This document shows positions 46,164-57,783 of a DNA stretch of 64,000 nucleotides, piece by piece. The stretch lies in assembly GCF_000237925.1 (NCBI RefSeq), contig NC_031502.1, positions 7,867,352 to 7,931,351 on the forward strand, written 5' to 3'. This stretch comes from Schistosoma mansoni. Lineage: Eukaryota > Platyhelminthes > Trematoda > Strigeidida > Schistosomatidae. Numbering within the stretch: position 1 is the first letter of the stretch; every line of letters begins with the position of its first letter. The notes below the pieces were generated by a model. It saw only the letters and a list, made by a program, of their open reading frames with translations. It had not been told where the DNA came from and searched no databases. Position numbers and translations under genes: made by a program.

Positions 46164-46681
46164 ATTATATTTCATATTTTATTTATTTAAATACATAAAC
46201 ATTTGTATAAAGAGGCACCAAATAGATATGTGCCACATAAATCATTCGATTTGTGCGAGGGCTGAGATACTGCTCGGGTGTCCAAACCAAAGCAGGTGGT
46301 TTTCTTAATGAGCTGCTCCTCGATCCTTTGACCTAAAGGTATAATCCACAAAGTAGTGGAGCAACGAAAGGAGATGGAATCCCACACTGGACTGTGATCA
46401 ACAATATGTTCATAGGCCATTTGTTTCCTTAGAATCCTGAAGTCTATGCGCACCATTGGTTTGGAATCGGGGTTTTCTGATTCCCCTAGGTGGATCCACC
46501 ATATCCATCAACCTGTTTCAAGCGCCGGACATTCGCTTTTCGTCCTCTCAATTTCGTTAACAACATTAGTGTCGCGAGAAAGCAGTGAGTAAGACTTACA
46601 TGGGAGTGATTGTATGTACGTGAGCATGTGAGAGCATTTCGAGAGGGAGAGCTGACTCTCCCCACTCTCAGTCGTGCCAGG
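46164..46681 (-). mobile_element. Family M retroelement copy, more diverged
   Basis: Flanked by the 10-bp target duplication GCTGATACTT (46154-46163 and 46682-46691). The (TTTA) tail is at the left. The frame 46187-46456 retains 89 codons (RIDFRILRKQMAYEHIVDHS, CSTTLWIIPLGQ, CFGLDTRAVSQPSHKSND). Its 5' end starts at CCTGG, a few bases short of the other copies. Divergence is higher than in the 18.0 and 31.0-kb copies, yet the frame stays open. Confidence 0.8.
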
Positions 46682-46799
46682 GCTGATACTTTGGTTCACA
46701 AAGTTGTAATTGCCTTTATTCATTTTTGATTTTACTCTAATTATTTTTGAATTTTATTCCTATCTGTTACTCCATCTTATATTTTTATTTAATTGAAAG

Positions 46800-47255
46800 T
46801 GGATTCCAGAATTACGCAATCGTTCACTTTGGGAATTAATGATCAATTCATATTATCGAAAGAAACATCATTTCGATCATTCAATGATGGAAACATTTAG
46901 CTCATGTCTCCCATCATCTGACGATAATTCTGAAAATACTGTAGTGTTAAATTTTTTGAAAGATTTTTCAAATTTTCTTGACAATGAGGCATTATGTGAA
47001 ACAGAATGCATCCAGAGTAATAATGACAATACTAATATGAATATTTACAATCCTAGTATTGATAATGTTGAAAAAGAACCACAGCAACGTATATTATCAC
47101 ACCGATTGAGTAGTAATAACAGTATTACAAATACTACTATTCATGGTCATAATAATAAACAATCCAGTATGCAATTACTAATTTCAGTATGTCGAGTACA
47201 ACAAGTAATTAATAGTTTATTATTTACCATAATGAAAACGCCATTGGCTCGTACG
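46800..47255 (+). CDS. Large split gene, exon 7
   Basis: Acceptor AATTGAAAG and donor ACG/GTAAGT. Phase 0 in and out. It starts WIPELRNRSLWELMINSYYR, with a helical pattern resembling the W..L......W segment of RalGAP subunits. A 90-residue Asn/Ser-rich low-complexity insertion follows and the exon closes with the helix SVCRVQQVINSLLFTIMKTP. An alternative acceptor 10 nt downstream (TTCCAG at 46809) would change phase. Strongly coding in composition. Confidence 0.75.
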
Positions 47256-47319
47256 GTAAGTTCAATTGTATTAGATACTCTGATTGTGATACGCTTTTCA
47301 TTTTTTCCATAGCTGATGT

Positions 47320-47880
47320 TCATAAGTTACTAGTATTTGACCATAGATGTCTTGGGAATATTGATCGCATCTGCTGAGATTACCGGGTAGGGAATAGTGA
47401 GGTTAGATACTGAGTATTAGGGAATCAGGGTAAATCAGTTGATGAGGTTGCGAATCTATATCGACTGAAATGGTTGGGCCATGTATTACGCATGTTCAAC
47501 CGCCGACTATCAAGACGCGCAATGCTGACCGGTGTTGGAGACGGATGGAAGAAAGTCAAGGACAACCAAACCAAAACGTGGCATCAGTTCATAGAGTCCC
47601 TAACTTCTTGTCTGAGCCATGTTGGTAGATGCAGACTACTTGGTTGGGGTCTGCGCGACTATAGTAACCAATGGTTAGGGACTCTGAGTGACATGGCTCA
47701 TGATCGATCACAATAGCGTAGGTGTATACACTCTTCCTCTTCCCTTGAATCATGAGAATGAAAGTACAATATACCTTTCCTTCTACGAACTAATTCTTTT
47801 TCCCTGTATCACATCCTTATACGAAATCTTTTTTTACTACTATTAAATTAACTGCTATGAACTTGGTATTTATCTTGTTG
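47320..47880 (+). mobile_element. LINE ORF C-terminal fragment, plus strand
   Basis: The translation shows LVFDHRCLGNIDRIC and, at 47474-47713, MGHVLRMFNRRLSRRAML, KTWHQFIESLTSCLSHVGRC and NQWLGTLSDMAHDRSQ. This is the conserved C-terminal domain following reverse transcriptase in a common flatworm non-LTR element (RTE-like or CR1-like; clade not settled). 5'-truncated and interrupted. It lies in sense in an intron of the host gene. Confidence 0.75.
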
Positions 47881-48230
47881 TGCTAATGAAGTATGACAAC
47901 TTGTACCGATGCATATATGTGCTTGTTCCTACTTTGTAGATGACTGACTGAGGGTAGATATTTAAAACCTCATGAGATCAGCTATTGTTGGCTTATGTTA
48001 TTTCTGAACGGTTTTTAATCATAATTTATTGAGTATAGTTGGATTGTTATTAACAGTGAAATGCGGTATAATAAATACTTGTAATTAAAATATGATCTCT
48101 AGACAATCCGCTCAGGTTCCACTAACTTCGACAGGGACAAATTTATAGGAGTCTTAAATATCAATGGTGGGGGATTGCAAACATAGACGAATAATTTCAT
48201 ATCCATTGAACTAGTTTGTGGATTCAGTAG
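47881..48230. other. Intron, nothing recognised
   Basis: No feature supported. Confidence 0.35.
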
Positions 48231-48231
48231 C

Positions 48232-48340
48232 TTAGTGTGGATAGCTACGATGTGAAGCAGATGCACCCGTCTACCTAATTCAAGATGGGACGGAACTCAC
48301 ATCCTGAATCCCACTGCTGTTCACAATGCAAATATACCAT
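48232..48340 (+). repeat. Degraded Sm-alpha copy with hammerhead remnant
   Basis: Contains GATTCAGTAGCTTAGTGTGG (A-box part), GCAGATGCACC and a ribozyme remnant in which the GAAAC box reads GGAAC (AGATGGGACGGAACTCACAT), followed by CCTGAATCCCACTGCTG. The B-box half is lost. Inactive. Confidence 0.65.
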
Positions 48341-48951
48341 AATAAAAGTTATTTCAAATTTTTCACTCATCTGTTCATTCACCATAACACACTGTACGAA
48401 TATGTAACAGTTCAAATTTCAACACACTGGGAAAGGTTATCGACAAGGCCAGAAGCCATAATATAAAAACCTATAGGAATATAAACATAAGATGTAGTCT
48501 GCACCCACGATCACCACCATCCAATAAACTTCTGACAAATATTCTAGCAATTAAGGGTGAATTGTATATAACTCTAAGTATCATAAATATTTATTTATTT
48601 CGGTCTTCGTAATTCTGGAAGATCAAATTGATACTCGGTATGTTTCAAAATAGACTGGTGAGTTCCTTGTTGACACCAATCAAACAGGTCAGCATCCTAT
48701 TTTTCATGCTTATCCAAATGAAACTATTGAATGAGCAAACTACTGTTTTGTTTTCCCAATTCACAATCAGTATGGATTTGCACTGATAATGAGTAAGCTG
48801 ACAACAAACAAATAAGGTTGTTTCCACTGCTCCATTCCCAATATCTTATACCTTACTTAACACGAAATATTGAAGGATAACACCTGAGTAGTAATTAACA
48901 AACATCGTTATTTACCAAGAATATCAGTCTTCGTATATATTTCTAAACAGT

Positions 48952-48998
48952 AAGGGGATTTGTGAAGATTGTAATATTTTTCACAGTTGAATTCACAG
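48952..48998 (-). repeat. Second-family SINE terminus fragment, antisense
   Basis: GGGGATTTGTGAAGATTGTA to CAGTTGAATTCACAG; truncated before the ribozyme. Confidence 0.55.
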
Positions 48999-49194
48999 TT
49001 TAAAATAACGATGAATAAGTGATTACACGATTAATATCAAATAATTTAAAAACAGAATAAATTGTTTTAATAAGGTTATTCCAGCCATGTTGCAACATAA
49101 ATCAAAATCTGCTGTAGAAAAAAATTATACATCACTAATTAGGTGACGGCCTCAAATCCCGATTTTGTAATTCACAGTCACATTCTATCTTTTT

Positions 49195-49345
49195 GTCTGT
49201 AGTGTAGCGCTGACCCAGTGATTGAGGCGTTCATTTTCCAGCCTCGAGATCCCAAGTTAACACCTCTCTCCACCCAATTCAATATGATCTCTCATACTCA
49301 AAGAGTGCCTTAGAGTCAAGTGAACGAGTCTGTATCTGGTAATTG
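49195..49345 (+). repeat. tRNA-like SINE remnant
   Basis: AGCGCTGACCCAGTGATTGA and, 40 bases on, a decayed B box (GAGATCCCAAGTTAACACC), followed by CTCATACTCAAAGAGTGCC. Consistent with a SINE of one of the two families, decayed. Confidence 0.4.
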
Positions 49346-49424
49346 AGTTAGTAATAATACATTCTTTTGTCAGTTACACTGTTTCACTAAAATATTTGTT
49401 ATTATCTTTGTTTAATATCTATAG

Positions 49425-49541
49425 TCCAAAGAAACCGTTGAAAAAATGAAGCAACTATGTTCATCAGTGTATTTTGATGAGTATACAATTTATTCAACTG
49501 ATCAATGTATTGAAGAAGCGTGTATTAAACTAGGTTTCAAG
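49425..49541 (+). CDS. Large split gene, exon 8
   Basis: A 117-nt exon with acceptor AATATCTATAG and donor AAG/GTATAG. Phase 0 to 0, matching its neighbours. It encodes 39 residues: SKETVEKMKQLCSSVYFDEY, then TIYSTDQCIEEACIKLGFK. The alternating charged and hydrophobic residues indicate two helices. Confidence 0.75.
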
Positions 49542-50104
49542 GTATAGTGATCGTTTTTATAATTTAAATCATTGGACTCTGATCTTAATGGAATTGTATA
49601 GTGGGGAAAACACTCCTCTTCTAACTAGTAGCTTACATTTCGGAGCATTGAGCTTCCAAATCCTGTATGAAATTCCGAATAGCCATAGCACAAACAGTTA
49701 TTGAGTGCCATTGAGAATTTTCAGAAGTCAGAAGGAGTGCTGAAAAGTACTCCAAAACCAAGCCATTTAGGTAACTCCTTTAAAAATCTAGAAAAATGCT
49801 TGTTATGGTTTCTTTTTCTGTTCAAACCAAGTTCGCTACTGATTTTAACATCTTTTACTTAAGTTTCTAGGATCCTAAAGTTCCTTATAATTTAATAAAT
49901 TGTTTTTTTTCTGAAGAGTAGCTAACCTTTGAAGCACAGCTTCTATGTTTTCCGTCATGCATGTTCTGTTCGTCATATAACAGTAGAATACAATTATTTT
50001 CATCGCTACAATATACTCCTGTTGCATGATAATATAATCTGTGACTGAGATTATACCACCACCAGACTGAATACTCAGTCGACACTGTATACGGACGACT
50101 GGAT
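49542..50104. other. Intron, nothing recognised
   Basis: A 66-codon minus-strand ORF (49885-50085) is not supported. Confidence 0.35.
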
Positions 50105-50335
50105 CACGTTATACCACATACATGATTTAGGACCAAAAGTATAGAGTCTATATCCATGTATATAGGCTAGACAATAATTTACTCAACACAATTACAAGTA
50201 ATCTACCCCCCGTGAGTATAGAGTATAAATCAATAACAGGAAGCAAATCCCATACTAAATAATTAGTAAGCTGAGTGCCTACCTGTTCATGCTCAGTGGC
50301 TAATCACATCTTACTTTTACCAGTCACGCATCAGT
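50105..50335 (-). repeat. Repeat family D, degraded copy
   Basis: Shares TAGACAATAATTTACTCAAC, AATTACAAGTAATC and AAATCAATAACAGGAAGC in order with the better copy at 51050, with many changes. Confidence 0.5.
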
Positions 50336-51049
50336 CCAACATTGAGTAGTCGAAAATTTCAAAGGACTTGACGCAGCTAAGAATTCACTAGCTGAAGCAC
50401 TTAAAGTACTAAACGTATCAAAACAGCGTACAGTGAAATCCTATGCATAAACATGCTTCTTATATAAGTTAGTTACATTATTCTATAGGAAAGAAACTAT
50501 ATGATACATTGCAAACTGTAACTTTATAAGTAACTGATTTAAGTCGGAAGACAAAAATACTTTTATCAAAAAATTATAAATGACTAAGCGGTCACACACG
50601 ACATTAGGCTTCTGGAAACTTATGGAACCACACTAAATATAGTAACAGCATAGGTACAGATCCAATCAAAACCGTGTCATGTGACTATTCATTTTCTAGA
50701 TGTCTTTGTAAAGATTCGATTCAATACTGATTGAATAAGGCGTTTCCTGATATTTCTGGGCCCCATGGACTTTGACAAGGGGTATTTTTGGGACTTCCTT
50801 AATAGTTATAATCTTTGGTATTATATATGTATTTTTAATAGTGTAGAGCCATGATGAAGAGCTGATTAAGGTAATGGATTTGTAAATTCACGTCAATGGA
50901 TTTCTTCGTCTTTGATATGATTACGAATATCACTACTCATGTTATTAAGTATGTTCTGTCATTTATCCCTATATCGTCTAATTCATTTCTGAGATTTTCT
51001 TTTCTTGAAATGTGACATAACAAATAAATATATTTTCATCCCTATGCTA
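50336..51049. other. Intron, nothing recognised
   Basis: No feature supported. Confidence 0.35.
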
Positions 51050-51355
51050 ATACAATAATATGGTAACAAGACTGGACCAGATGACCGATTTTATAAAACC
51101 ACTAGGTTTTCTACTTTAACGATCCACAACATACAGACCAGATCAAGTTATATCAGATACCTGATTCATAATTAAAAATAGAGAACCAGAATAAAGCTAG
51201 ACAATAATTTATACTACAAAATTACAAGAAATCACTCTCAGTGAGTTCAAAGTAGAAACCAATAACGGGAAAAGCATTTACATAATTAATAGTCATTAAT
51301 CTGATTGTCAATTTGTCCGTATTCAGTGACTACATCTATTTCTCTACCACACATC
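51050..51355 (-). repeat. Repeat family D copy, antisense
   Basis: Reverse complement of 28795-29110: GGACCAGATGACCGATTTTA, CATACAGACCAGATCAAGTT, AAAGCTAGACAATAATTT and CTCTACCACACATC at its end. Opposite orientation to the first copy, with two copies about 22 kb apart in the same gene. Confidence 0.7.
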
Positions 51356-51754
51356 AAAATGATAGGTTTTTGATAATAAGAATATGATTCTTTGTATTAT
51401 TGAATTGTGCATTGTTAAGGCTCCAGTATTTAGTACTTAGTATCATTTCATTAAAACGGATCAAAAGATTATAACTTTTACTTGTTAGTAATGAATAACT
51501 GAATTTTGCAATTGTTTCTACCGCGGATCGGCTTCAACTGGTGATACATTGAAAACTCTGTGAGCTACTTAGTAGGTCATTCGTTTTCACCTCAAAATCA
51601 CTTAGCAATGTACTCACAATACCTTATTAAGGGACCAATCCTTGTTAACATTTATATCAGATTGAGGGAGTCTCATTATCTGACTTTCCACATTTCTAAC
51701 TACAGTTAACTCACTTATTGCGACATAAAAATAGCAAATATTTGCCCAACGAAA

Positions 51755-51820
51755 AGGTATCCAACGGTATTAATGTCTAACTTCAGTCGATTAATGATAT
51801 TGCTCAACCTTTCATCTATC
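51755..51820 (-). repeat. Second-family SINE fragment, antisense
   Basis: Matches the leader end: CCAACGGTATTAATGTCTAA and CGATTAATGATATTGCTCAA. Only about 65 bp. The earlier stretch 51530-51700 holds a decayed ribozyme-side relic. Confidence 0.55.
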
Positions 51821-51943
51821 TACATTTATGTGTGATAATAATAATAGTACTAGTAATTACTTTTATTATAACTGTTTAGTTTAAATAGAACACCTCATCT
51901 CTACTGGCTATAAATGCTGTCTTATCGACTTGAACTATTTCAG

Positions 51944-52550
51944 ATACCAACTGATCCATATGCTGATTTTGAAAAACCACCAGGTACACTTGGATTTCAA
52001 TGTATTTATAATTATATAATGAAAAATAGAAATAAACTTATTGATATGCTTAATTATGCTTATCCATGTCAAAAACATTCCTATCTAACCACGAACACCA
52101 CTAATAATCATTGTAAATTGAACCATTTGTCAGAATTCAATACATTATCTTCTTTGAATGTGAATAATAATAATGATAATATTAATGTGAATGAAATGAG
52201 TAGTAAGTCGTCACAACAACGTATTCAACGTCACTTTTCCACTGTGGATTCGAATTCTATTAAAAATATATTACATACTACTCATTTACATGATGATAGT
52301 ATACATAATCAACGTAATAATTTTACTGGACGACGATTTACAATGGATTCATTAATAGCAACATCTAATTTATCACAATCATTTAAACCAATGAAAGAGT
52401 ATTATAGTCATAATAGCTTTCCATGTAATTATTCCATTTCATCATCTTCGACAGTTTCATCATCATTAATTGATAAGAAGCCATTATTTCCAATTATTGA
52501 AGCTGCTAATGCTGTGACAAGTATGCTGTGTGAATTGCTTGCAACTAATG
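51944..52550 (+). CDS. Large split gene, exon 9
   Basis: Acceptor ACTATTTCAG and donor AATG/GTAAGT; phase 0 in, 1 out. It encodes 202 complete codons. It starts IPTDPYADFEKPPGTLGFQC and IYNYIMKNRNKLIDMLNYAY, which by eye recalls the AAFQCLCVWL block in RalGAP-beta. A Ser/Asn/His-rich linker follows, and the end EAANAVTSMLCELLATN recalls the DAAEATLTCIMQLLG helix of the same protein. The low-complexity middle is unremarkable. These comparisons come from memory. Confidence 0.8.
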
Positions 52551-53338
52551 GTAAGTAAACAGTAGTAATGAAAGAAGAAAATATGCGTACTTCTTTATTT
52601 GGTAGTTCATCTATGCTTGATGTTGCTAAACTGTAAATATAAACCAATGAGCAAATGTAAAGCTTCATGTTCCGTCACTTGACTTTCTGTGGCATTTTTG
52701 TTTGTGTATGAGTTAACTATGAGTGAAGCTGTTCTGTTTTGGGATTAGTTCAAAGTAACTCAAAATTTCAAAAAAACTACGAGATTCTTCTAATACGAAA
52801 TAGGATCTACTTGAACTAAATATATCAATAACACTTCAAATATGGATCCCCTTCTGCAATTGAAGAAAAAAAACAGAAACTCAGGAAAATTTTGGTTTTT
52901 AGAGAAATTAAAATTGTAGTAGAACAGTTGTGTTTGTATACTAACCATTCTGATATTGGGAAGCATGATAAAAATAGCAATAATAAAAGCAGAAGTAATC
53001 ATTGAGATATCATTAAATGTTAGTGGGTTAATATGAACTCCAAAATAATTACCGAAAACAAAGTTAAACGTTCATACAACCCAAAGTTTTAACGTCTAGT
53101 AATTTAACTGCGAAACTGCCATTGCGATTCAGTTGTATTAGCTCCAATGAATGAATACTTAAATTCATTGTGAATAAAGTATCATTTAGAGATCTAAAGG
53201 GCAAATGAAGAGGCTTTAAAAAATTGTCACTATTTATCAACCTCTTCTTATTGAACACGTCACTATTCACTAATGGCTAGTTTTGAGAGTAATTTTTTAA
53301 AATTTTTAATGATGATTGTTACTTGTTGGTGATGTCAG
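52551..53338. other. Intron, nothing recognised
   Basis: Minus-strand ORFs here (52429, 52790, 53064) overlap the exon or lack support. Confidence 0.4.
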
Positions 53339-53421
53339 ATGATGATAATCATACTTCAGAGAAATTGATCCACTATGGTGAACGATCATGTGACTATTTC
53401 TTCAAAATAGTAAACACCATT
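53339..53421 (+). CDS. Large split gene, exon 10
   Basis: Acceptor GATGTCAG and donor ATT/GTAAGT; phase 1 in (matching exon 9), 0 out. It encodes DDNHTSEKLIHYGERSCDYF and FKIVNTI, similar in layout to a short strand-plus-helix segment of RalGAP-beta (TLIKY...FRYFVLDN). The phase-0 exit does not fit exon 11, which needs phase 1. A weaker donor at TATG/GTGAAC (53378) would fit but drops 14 residues. Confidence 0.65.
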
Positions 53422-53612
53422 GTAAGTTTCAAACTGGATTCAAAAGCATCCTTATTATCATGTTATATAGTTCATCATGATTTTGTAAAGTATCCCCAAT
53501 CAATAATAGAAAATAATTTTAAATTTAGTCCAATCTCCATACAGACTACTTAGATCTATTTAATCTGTCTTACCTAATTATACTCCATTTTCTTTCTATA
53601 CATATTTGTTAG

Positions 53613-53845
53613 ATACAATTCATGAACCAATTATGATCGTAGAACAAGATGACAAGGATTTTTATCTTTCATCGCCATTATATCCAATTTTACTCAATAA
53701 ATCAAATAATAATACTAATCATTACCAAAGTAATTTATCATCATTTGAAGATATATTCGATTGTGTTTTTTCAAAATTTTTCTCTTCATGGACTCAAATG
53801 AAAGCTGTTCCAGAAGATTTAATGGCAGTAGGTTTTCACTTATTT
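53613..53845 (+). CDS. Large split gene, exon 11
   Basis: Acceptor TTTGTTAG and donor TTT/GTATGT (or GCA/GTAGGT at 53828). Leaves in phase 0, as exon 12 requires. It encodes TIHEPIMIVEQDDKDFYLSS, an Asn-rich stretch and FEDIFDCVFSKFFSSWTQMK before EDLMAVGFHLF. The helical, aromatic pattern supports a folded protein. The phase-1 entry leaves a conflict with exon 10 that may reflect an unseen micro-exon or alternative splicing. Confidence 0.7.
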
Positions 53846-53974
53846 GTATGTATATTTTTACTTTTTATTGATCTAAAACAGCTAAAGGGTATTCACTATT
53901 TCTGTCGGTTTACGATATACAGAGATCCTTTTATATGCCGAAGTAATTTTTGATTAATTCTGTCTGGTTTGAAT

Positions 53975-54063
53975 TTTGTGGAAAGACAGACACCTGGCCG
54001 GATGACCAGCGTTGTGAAATGGTGTCAAATGCTGAGATGAAACGGCTGTCCAGTGCCTCCAGG

Positions 54064-54064
<1 letters not shown>
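53975..54064 (+). repeat. Second-family SINE relic with shortened ribozyme
   Basis: GCTGAGATGAAACGGCTGTC and CAGTGCCTCCAGG show the two boxes fused, with most of stem II missing. A TA microsatellite follows where the SINE terminus would be. Confidence 0.65.

Positions 54065-54113
<49 letters not shown>
54065..54113. repeat. (TA)n microsatellite
   Basis: Uninterrupted TA run placed directly after the SINE CCAGGTT. Confidence 0.95.
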
Positions 54114-54116
<3 letters not shown>

Positions 54117-54209
54117 GATAGTTCTTTACTTGATGAATGTAAGAATAATAAATAAAAGGATGAACATGTCCCAAAAAACTTACAAAATAAGATGAGATGA
54201 AGGTGTTGG

Positions 54210-54930
54210 GGCCATGATGAATTAGAGATTTGGATGTACTTTTATGACCAGTTTATCTGACTCCGATTAAGATTAACTTATGAATATGCTATGATGACAA
54301 ATCTTCCATTTATCTCCGTATTGTGTAGTGTCGGTTGCTATGTCAAGCCCACATAGCTTATCTGGCTTCTGGACAGATAAGTTTATTCATCCTTCTTGAG
54401 TCACATTTTGATCTTGACTGTTTTTATGTAAGCTTACGTGTGTGCACTCCTTCTCTTACTCGTTATATGTCCGTAACTTATTTTGTCATGTTATAAATAT
54501 TGAGTAACGCTTAATTAAAGGGAGTTGGCTCACTCACTTTCTCCACCTCGTGTCATTTCGTTTTGCTTCGCTTTCCAACCAATCATTGCACGAAATGTAC
54601 TTATTCGAGAATCTGTTCTCGTACTTGACTTATTTGACTCCGTTATTCACCAACGCGAGTTAAGTAGATAATTATATGTGAGGATTGACGATGCGTATAT
54701 TTCGATAGCAATCAGCAAACGATATGACTGGAGTCAGATAACAGGGCCACTAGAATACTACCTGTGCTAACCCTGGGTGTGTGACGCCGGTAATAAAAAG
54801 TCCAATACGAGTTCAGTTGATGGGATTTGTTTCATGCATTCGTTTATCCAGACAAACATCCAGAATAGGAAGCAGACAAGGCGAGTGAGTCAACTCGATT
54901 TGATCAAGAATAACTCATTATTTATATTCA
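54210..54930. other. GC-richer inserted segment of unknown type
   Basis: Composition changes around 54320-54800. Hairpins are visible: CTTATCTG/CAGATAAG near 54357-54381 and CGAGAA/TTCTCG near 54604. No ORF is supported. It could be LTR-derived or another inserted element; I cannot decide. Confidence 0.3.
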
Positions 54931-54944
54931 GACCAAAATAAGTT

Positions 54945-55255
54945 ACAGATACGTAATGAATAGAAACAACCTACTGTGGGAGAGAACAAACCAACTTCCA
55001 GCTGAATAGAGAATTAAGAAAAGACGTTGGAAGTGGATAGTACACACCTCGAGCTGCATCACGAGGCAAGCGCTAACTTGTAATCCTGAAGGGAAACGGA
55101 AAAGAGGAAGGCCGAAGAACACACTGCGTGGCGAATTGGAAGCAGACTTGAAAAGGATGAATAACAACTGGAAATGATTGCCCAAGACAGAGTTGGATGG
55201 AGAATGCTGGTAAGTTGTGTATGCTCCTCCATGTGAGGTAACCGGCGTGAATAAT
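54945..55255 (+). mobile_element. SR2-like retrotransposon fragment, plus orientation
   Basis: The C-terminal coding part in sense: ACTGTGGGAGAGAACAAACC ([10 protein letters not shown]), GGAAAAGAGGAAGGCCGAAG ([10 protein letters not shown]), GCTCCTCCATGTGAGGTAAC at the end. It is truncated at both ends and lacks the (TAAG)n tail. Confidence 0.75.
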
Positions 55256-57020
55256 TAACACACATACGTTCATATAAAAGCAGACGGAGTTAATAAGAGT
55301 CTAATTAACAAGGTCAAAATGTGGCTCGAAAAGAATGGATAAATTGGTCTGTTCAGAGGCCAGAATAACCTATATGAGCTTGACATAGTACTAGACACTA
55401 TAGCACCACTTTTGAACTTATAAACTAAACTTTTTTAACATATGTTCATCTCTTTTTGTTTCCTTTTTATTTGCCAAATTCTCACAACTCTCCTTTCTGT
55501 GTTATTTTCATTCTTATAACTGTCTGACTTACTTGAATTGAACATTTTCTGATTAGCTTTTGGTATTTTTGTTACTGACTCAACATTTTTCTATTTTGCT
55601 ATATAGACTATTATGTGTACAAGTAACTAGGACTAAAATGGTACAACTTTAGTAAATGATAACGTCAAAATAATAAATTTCCTTCGTTGGACTATCTTTA
55701 ATTTGTCTAGTAACACAATAATTTTCTTTTGTTCTAAAGTTCTTATACTAATGTTGTATATAAAAGATTGTTTATTGTAAGCAATAATGTTAATTGGACA
55801 CTTTTCCAAGAAAGGAAGTGCAATTGATTACATCGAAATAAAATGTTAACTATTTATTATTGTATGTTCTTATACTGTAAATATGAATTACAATTTGATG
55901 AATATTATTAGTATAAATGTTCATTAAGTTTGTTGAATTCCATAGTTTACGTCACGAACTGACCTTAGTTAATTAACCACTGAGAACCGAGAAGCATATG
56001 TCACGAGATCTGAAGTTCCTAGGTTCCGTTTTCCGTAGACTCTTAGGTGCTCGTTGCTGAGGTGTCGCATTCTAGCACAAAACAGCTCTCTATTTGTTCC
56101 TGGTTTTGAATGATTGTCAAACTAAGATCAGTCTGTGTAGTAAACTGTTTATCAGTGCTAGTTTTGGATTAGATAGCTCTGTGAAAGAGAATCGGTTTTG
56201 AAACAAAATATCATACCAATAAATATTTTCACAGACCTTACTTGACAAAGAAGAAAGTCATTAAAATACTTTTATCAGATTTTTATATTCAGTATCATTG
56301 CGTAAGTTTGTTTTTGGCATCTCATAGGATCAACTCTCAGTATTTAATTCCAGTAAAAAATTGACGAATGACACAAACATCATTTCAATTGCCATTCATA
56401 CATGCATGGTATAACTATTATGGGAGTAAGTTTTATTTAGCATGTCTACCTAATTTCAGTTAGTCCGTTATGTATCTTATTGGATATTTGTTTGCGTGTA
56501 ATGTGATAGACGATGCTAATCGATCTGCGATCCAAGTTATAAAAAGAGTTATTTACACCCACTCATCATACTCTTGTCGACGTTGTGTACAGACATAATA
56601 CATCTAGACATGTGAATTTATCTGAGAGACAAAACAAGTATTCAAAGTACTGTAGGTAACTAGTTAAATATGGTGACTTTTAATTTTGCTTATAAAATGA
56701 TGGTAAACACGTTTATTCGAGGTTAGATGGTAAACAAAATAGGCGAATGTAAGTTATTATCGTTTATTTGTTTCCCTAAGAAATTTTTGGATTTTTCTCT
56801 TTGAAGAAAAACGGAAAGGAGGAATTTCAAAACGTAGTAAATATATTTTAATCTATTTGCTTTAATATAAACGTTTATTTATGACATACTGCAAGATATA
56901 TTGAAATATACGTTCCTAATATAGAATGCTTGGGATTTAAAGGCACTAATTCTACTTTTTCTTAGTAATGGACAGCTGAAGTCCAAATGATGGTCGCATA
57001 CAGATTGAAGATTTTTTCAG
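55256..57020. other. Intron; one old SINE relic
   Basis: The stretch 55920-56140 retains CACTGAGAACCGAGAAGCAT, GTTGCTGAGGTGTCGCATTC and CAAAACAGCTCTC, an eroded second-family SINE. The rest shows nothing. Confidence 0.4.

Positions 57021-57021
<1 letters not shown>

Positions 57022-57072
<51 letters not shown>
57022..57072. repeat. (TA)n microsatellite
   Basis: Uninterrupted TA run. Confidence 0.95.
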
Positions 57073-57074
<2 letters not shown>

Positions 57075-57717
57075 CGGTATAGAATATGCACGTAAATCAG
57101 GTGCATATTTGATAGTGTTACTATTATTTTTGTTATTATTACTGTCAGTACCAGTGACCTTATATGATATTAAATTTTCAGGACACCGCAGAGAATTCCA
57201 AGAACAGAAAACTTTATTTTGCAACAAGGTCATCATAATATCTATATTTTAAGTGCAAAAATAATTTTACTTGAAGAAAGGTTTCTGCCCATCCCTGGCC
57301 TTTAAGAATATTTCTTCATCACATAATAAGGATTTTTTTAGATCATTTGTATTTTACTTCAATCAGTCATCATCAACATGGAGCTCGGCGCCAGTGTGCG
57401 TTGTCTCAAGTGTTCCTATGTCCATTTTTATGTCCACGTTTGGATTCGGATCAAGTTCCTTTCGTTTTAAACTTCAATGTATTATCCAAGAAGCTTCTAA
57501 GTCGGTATAACCATTAACTTCGTTAACGGGTTCAATGCTTATATTACTATTTTTAAGGATTTTTCTCAGGAAGCAATAAGGGTAATTAAACTAATGATGA
57601 TATGGGCTAAAAGTGTTTAATTCCTCATAGGAAGGAAATGTCTTCGGGATTAAGTGCCTTAAAGAGAAGATCGAACTACTCCATTAAGTCACAGTGGCAT
57701 TCATAATTAGAAGTTGG

Positions 57718-57718
<1 letters not shown>
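57073..57718. other. Intron, nothing supported
   Basis: The + strand ORF 57271-57510 is Ser/Phe-rich without splice or family support. Confidence 0.3.

Positions 57719-57782
<64 letters not shown>
57719..57782. repeat. (TA)n microsatellite, ~32 units
   Basis: Second long TA run within 700 bp. Confidence 0.95.

Positions 57783-57783
<1 letters not shown>

Larger units (their letters stand above)
42995..46799. other. Intron carrying the second duplication copy and a family M insertion
   Basis: Contains the Sm-alpha piece and 1.02-kb duplication (43268-44317), a (TTA)-rich run at 44319-44350, a minus-strand ORF (44598) and the family M copy (46164). The region 45000-46150 shows nothing recognisable. 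Confidence 0.5.

Noticed and set aside
54320-54800. Full LTR call
   Set aside because: Ends and target duplication could not be defined; kept only as an unknown GC-richer segment.
57271-57510. 79-codon + strand ORF
   Set aside because: Ser/Phe-rich with no splice sites in phase and no family resemblance; treated as chance.
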